A stretch of 64,000 bases of DNA from Haloprofundus salilacus. GTDB taxonomy: Archaea > Halobacteriota > Halobacteria > Halobacteriales > Haloferacaceae. Shown here one piece after another: positions 61,461 to 64,000 of the stretch (position 1 is the first letter of the stretch; the number at the start of each line of letters is the position of its first letter). Both the position numbers and the translations under genes were made by a program. The stretch spans positions 1,364,001-1,428,000 of the forward strand of contig NZ_CP083723.1 of assembly GCF_020150815.1 (NCBI RefSeq), in the 5' to 3' direction. The notes below the pieces were generated by a model. That model did not search any database. It was not told the DNA's origin and worked only from the letters and a program-made list of their open reading frames with translations.

Positions 61461-61883
61461 TCAGTCCATCAGCCGACCGTGTTCGACTTTCATACAGTGG
61501 TCTTGCGTGATTTCGAGTCCGGCTTCCTCCGCGCGGGCGGCGGCCTCGTCGTCGCTGATTCCGAGCTGGAGCCAGATCGCTTTCACGTCGCCGCGCTCCT
61601 TCTTGCGGGCGACGACTTCGTTGACGATGCCCGCGACTTCCTCGCTCGGGCGAAACACGTCCACGAGGTCGATTTCCTCCTCGACGTTACCTATCGAGTC
61701 GTACGCCTCCCGGCCGAGAATCTCGTCGGCGTAGGGGTTGACCGGAATCACGTCGTACTCGCGTTCTTGGAGGTACGCCGGGATGTCGTGGGCGGCTTTT
61801 CCGGGCGTCGACGAACAGCCGACGACCGCTACGGTGTCGTAGTTGAGTAGCTTTCGCAGTCCGTCGTCGTCGGTGATTGGCAT
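61461..61883 (-). CDS. CoA-binding domain protein
   Basis: The 140-residue protein has the succinyl-CoA synthetase-like CoA-binding fold: VAVVGCSSTPGKAAHDIPAYLQEREYDVIPVNP, EIDLVDVFRPSEEVAGIV, and IWLQLGISDDEAAARAEEAGLEI. The single-domain form is widespread and its role is unknown, though related proteins bind CoA or nucleotides. It lies upstream of the small haloarchaeal gene on the minus strand. Confidence 0.88.
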   Translation of the reverse strand: MPITDDDGLRKLLNYDTVAVVGCSSTPGKAAHDIPAYLQEREYDVIPVNPYADEILGREAYDSIGNVEEEIDLVDVFRPSEEVAGIVNEVVARKKERGDVKAIWLQLGISDDEAAARAEEAGLEITQDHCMKVEHGRLMD

Positions 61884-61946
61884 ACCTAGACGTGGGAGGC
61901 TGCGAGCAAAAGCCTTGGCGGCGGGCGGTGATTCGAACTGTGGGGT

Positions 61947-62549
61947 TCAGAGACGAAGCGTCGGCGGCGCGTCCTCGCTGGTCGTGACGATGCCGTCGAA
62001 AAGCTGTTTGAGCGTGTTCTGCGTTCGGTCGTCGTGGACCGTCGAGTCCATGCAGAACAGTCCCAGACCGTCGACGCTCTGAATTCGTCCCGTAAAGACG
62101 TGGAGGAAGCGAAACACCGTCTGAAGGTTCGAGTACATCAGAAGCGTCGAGAGCGAGTGGACTGCGATGCGGTTCCGCGCGACGTTCTGCTCGGCGTAGA
62201 ACGCCTGGAGAAACTCCGAGAGCTTGATACCGATGCCCGTCATGTCGACCGGCGACGAGGTGTACTTCACCCGGTCGTCGTCCCGCGCGTCGCCGACGCC
62301 GCGCTGCCGGGTGACGCAGTCGACGACGGCGACTGGACGGTCGTCGTAGGCGATTCGCTCGCCGAACTCTTCGAGAACGCGCGTGGCGCTGTCTTTCGTC
62401 GTTACGAAGATGCAGCCGTCGCCGGCACTGGCTCCGGATGCGAGGATGTCCAACGCAATCGTTCGCTTTCCGGTGAGCGGCGGACCGGAGACGAGAAGGT
62501 TCGTTCCCGGTTCGACCTGCTCGTCGAGGACGGGTGAGAGGTCATACAT
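61947..62549 (-). CDS. RecA/KaiC-superfamily ATPase-like protein
   Basis: The 200-residue protein has a Walker A loop, SGPPLTGKRTIALDIL, and a Walker B-like strand with hydrophobics before VVDCVTRQ. The overall order resembles the KaiC/RecA-like proteins of haloarchaea annotated as HTR-like. It lacks the long KaiC N- or C-terminal parts. May serve as a regulator. Its 5' end lies 138 bp from DGGGP synthase on the same strand. Confidence 0.72.
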   Translation of the reverse strand: MYDLSPVLDEQVEPGTNLLVSGPPLTGKRTIALDILASGASAGDGCIFVTTKDSATRVLEEFGERIAYDDRPVAVVDCVTRQRGVGDARDDDRVKYTSSPVDMTGIGIKLSEFLQAFYAEQNVARNRIAVHSLSTLLMYSNLQTVFRFLHVFTGRIQSVDGLGLFCMDSTVHDDRTQNTLKQLFDGIVTTSEDAPPTLRL

Positions 62550-62687
62550 GCGCGCTGCTCACCACCAAGTGCACTGGTCGAGGATAGCGGTCAGCGTGGC
62601 ACAATGCCTCACCCGGAGTCATAGGGTGATCTGACCATATAGTGTCCCGATATTATTCTTTTTGATTAGGTAGCATCTCCCTTTGGC

Positions 62688-63536
62688 TCACAGTAACGTC
62701 GTCGCTCGACCGGCGAGAAACGCCCCCGCAGCCAGAAACATCCCGATTTTCAACCGCCGTTGTCCGGCGGCCGGGTCGCGGAACGACTGGACGGCCGCGC
62801 CGAGCATCACCGCATCGGCGGGAACCACCAACACGAGGTAGACGATGCCGAGCGTGCCGTAGACGTACGGAACCGGACTCACGAGGATCGCGACTGCCAT
62901 CGTGGCGACGCCGACCCACAGCGCCCGCCTCTCACCGACGACGATGGGGAGTGTCCGCAGCCCCTCCTCCCGGTCGCCGTCGACGTCCTCCACGTCTTTG
63001 ACGATTTCGCGGGTGAACGTAGCGACGGCCGCGAGGAGAAACAGGACGAACGCGTCGGCGGGGTCGCCCACAGCCGCCGCGCCGAACAGGAACGTGCTAC
63101 CGGTGAGATACGCGACGACGGCGTTGCCGACGCCGGGGAGCCCTTTGAACAGTTTCGTGTACGCGACCAGCGCCAGCAGGTTCGTCACCGCGATAGCGAT
63201 GGCGAGCGGCGGCAGCACTACCGCCGAGACAACCGCGCCGAGAAACAGCGCGACGCTGAACGCGAGCGCGCCGCCGGGGGAGACGGCACCGCGCGGAATC
63301 GCCCGGTCGGGGCGATTGATTCGGTCGATTTCGTGGTCGAAGTAGTCGTTGACCGCGTTGCCTGCCGCGGTCGCGCAGGCCGTCGCCGCGACCGCCGCCA
63401 ACGCTGCCCTCTGGCCGCCGAGTATCGCGTCCGGGGTGGCGATGAACGCGCCGGTCGCCGTCAGCAACGCCGCCGCAATCGTGTTGCCCGGTCGGGTGAG
63501 ATCGAGCAGACCGCGGAGGCGTTCGCCGAGAGACAT
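62688..63536 (-). CDS. Geranylgeranylglycerol-phosphate geranylgeranyltransferase (DGGGP synthase)
   Basis: The 282-residue polytopic UbiA-family protein has the Asp-rich motif NAVNDYFDHEIDRINRPDRAIPRG and a second in REIVKDVEDVDGDREEG. About eight or nine transmembrane helices follow. This is the archaeal enzyme that adds the second geranylgeranyl chain to make digeranylgeranylglyceryl phosphate, a core step in ether lipid synthesis at the cytoplasmic membrane. The start MSLGERLRGLLDLTRPGNT fits. Confidence 0.92.
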   Translation of the reverse strand: MSLGERLRGLLDLTRPGNTIAAALLTATGAFIATPDAILGGQRAALAAVAATACATAAGNAVNDYFDHEIDRINRPDRAIPRGAVSPGGALAFSVALFLGAVVSAVVLPPLAIAIAVTNLLALVAYTKLFKGLPGVGNAVVAYLTGSTFLFGAAAVGDPADAFVLFLLAAVATFTREIVKDVEDVDGDREEGLRTLPIVVGERRALWVGVATMAVAILVSPVPYVYGTLGIVYLVLVVPADAVMLGAAVQSFRDPAAGQRRLKIGMFLAAGAFLAGRATTLL

Positions 63537-63598
63537 AGCAGGGTCTGCTTCACCGGCGATGATAAATCGCGCGGAGTGGGCGCGACGTCAAACCACGG

Positions 63599-63607
63599 AA
63601 TTTAAAT
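63599..63607 (+). promoter_or_regulatory. TATA-like box of the tRNA-Arg gene
   Basis: An aatttaaat element lies about 30 nt before the tRNA 5' end. Confidence 0.55.
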
Positions 63608-63633
63608 CTCACCCGGTGTTCGGTTATCGTGAA

Positions 63634-63708
63634 GGGCGCTTAGCTCAGTCTGGACAGAGTGCTTGGCTTCGGACCAAGTTGCCGTGGGTTCAAATCCTGC
63701 AGCGCCCA
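63634..63708 (+). tRNA. tRNA-Arg (UCG anticodon)
   Basis: Acceptor stems GGGCGCT and AGCGCCC pair fully, followed by discriminator A. The anticodon stem CTTGG/CCAAG encloses the 7-nt loop CTTCGGA, giving anticodon TCG at positions 34-36, which reads CGA arginine codons. The T loop TTCAAAT and D arm are standard. The 3' CCA is not encoded. A degenerate copy of its 3' end lies 100 bp downstream. Confidence 0.93.
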
Positions 63709-63806
63709 TCGAATTCTGTCGCGAACTACGTGGGTGACTGACGAGAGTATCGCGAAGGATTTGAACGAGACCGAGGTTCTGCGCGAAGCGCAGGTTCTCA
63801 GGCGTA

Positions 63807-63826
63807 GTTCACAATCCCGCAGCGCC
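63807..63826 (+). repeat. Partial copy of the tRNA-Arg 3' end
   Basis: The string gttcacaatcccgcagcgcc matches the tRNA T-arm and acceptor (63688-63706) except for one inserted base and one substitution. It suggests a remnant attachment site or a decayed tRNA fragment. Confidence 0.5.
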
Positions 63827-63875
63827 GCTTGTAGCATTCGCCCGGAGTTCGTTCGTGTTCGATTCCCAGTCGCGT

Positions 63876-64000
63876 TCAGTCCTGGTCGGGAGTCTCCGAA
63901 TCGGCTCGAAATTCGTCCGCGTACTCTTCGACGAACGTCCTCATCTTTCGCGGCTCCCGACCAAGAATCCGGCTCGTATCGTCAGTCACGCGAGCGGCTA
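63876..64000 (-). CDS. NmrA/SDR-family oxidoreductase, C-terminal end (partial)
   Basis: The minus-strand frame from the window end reads ARVTDDTSRILGREPRKMRTF to DSETPDQD and stops at 63876. The TSRILGREPRKMRTFVEEY segment resembles the C-terminal helix of NmrA-like NAD(P)-dependent oxidoreductases. The rest of the gene lies beyond the window. Confidence 0.6.
   Translation of the reverse strand, partial: AARVTDDTSRILGREPRKMRTFVEEYADEFRADSETPDQD

Noticed and set aside
63740-63870. Short frame after the tRNA as an integrase remnant
   Set aside because: I could not align it to any integrase domain; only the tRNA-like 20-mer is supportable.

Overview
The window is about 64 kb of high-GC DNA with a strongly acidic predicted proteome. 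It carries archaeal information-processing genes: a CDC48-type AAA ATPase, an RPA1 operon, an SBDS homologue, an Lhr helicase, an XPD/Rad3-like helicase, an archaeal GHMP-type shikimate kinase and the ether-lipid enzyme DGGGP synthase. Many genes have a TATA-like box about 25-28 nt before the start codon and no room for a leader. All of this fits a haloarchaeon (class Halobacteria), and the rpa1-rpap1-phosphoesterase order fits a Haloferax-like relative. I cannot name a species. Most of the window looks like ordinary chromosome with a few small accessory pieces.

Regions. 1-5 kb: end of an enolase-superfamily sugar-acid dehydratase, galactokinase, acetamidase/formamidase, MOSC protein and an SDR. 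5-10.5 kb: a frameshifted UPF0145 gene, methylmalonyl-CoA epimerase, a MenE-like ligase with a long acidic tail, acyl-CoA dehydrogenase and an AlkZ-like glycosylase candidate. 10.5-15.3 kb: MFS exporter, lactonase-like MBL hydrolase, UPF0058 and a MutS-like ATPase. 15.3-18.0 kb: a two-gene cassette (threonine-dehydratase-like enzyme plus M20 amidohydrolase) of lower GC, bracketed by two copies of the mutS 3' end. 18-26.5 kb: small haloarchaeal proteins, an FG-GAP/CRTAC1 protein, the XPD-like helicase, a subtilase lacking the expected catalytic Asp next to a membrane HTH regulator, and an MFS protein. 26.7-34.1 kb: nnr-moaC, nucleoside-type deaminase, hflX, FUN14 protein, a membrane protein and SBDS.

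34.1-34.9 kb is an AT-rich islet with tiny overlapping membrane-protein ORFs. 34.9-38.7 kb: Nfu-type Fe-S protein, small zinc protein, inositol monophosphatase family, thioredoxin, archaeal riboflavin reductase and a glycosyltransferase. 38.7-46 kb: a DSPYQ-repeat protein, the RPA1-RPAP1-phosphoesterase operon and Lhr. 46-52 kb: a small conserved protein, methyltransferase, CDC48, small zinc finger, a DUF5796-like protein, shikimate kinase and chorismate mutase. 52-56 kb: divergent NikR regulator and NicO-type nickel/cobalt permease, a small membrane protein, DUF1059, an HTH regulator and beta-carbonic anhydrase. 56-64 kb: aminotransferase, SurE, a coiled-coil protein, cysteine synthase-like enzyme, a decayed HTH-PAS histidine kinase, CoA-binding protein, RecA/KaiC-like ATPase, DGGGP synthase, tRNA-Arg(UCG) followed by a partial copy of its 3' end, and the end of an NmrA/SDR gene.

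The features least explained by ordinary annotation are the mutS-flanked cassette (15.24-17.98 kb), the AT-rich islet (34.1-34.9 kb), the subtilase with the altered catalytic site, the DSPYQ-repeat protein and the three disrupted genes. I did not see a convincing new multi-gene defence or mobile system. The cassette is the best candidate for a recently gained functional unit.
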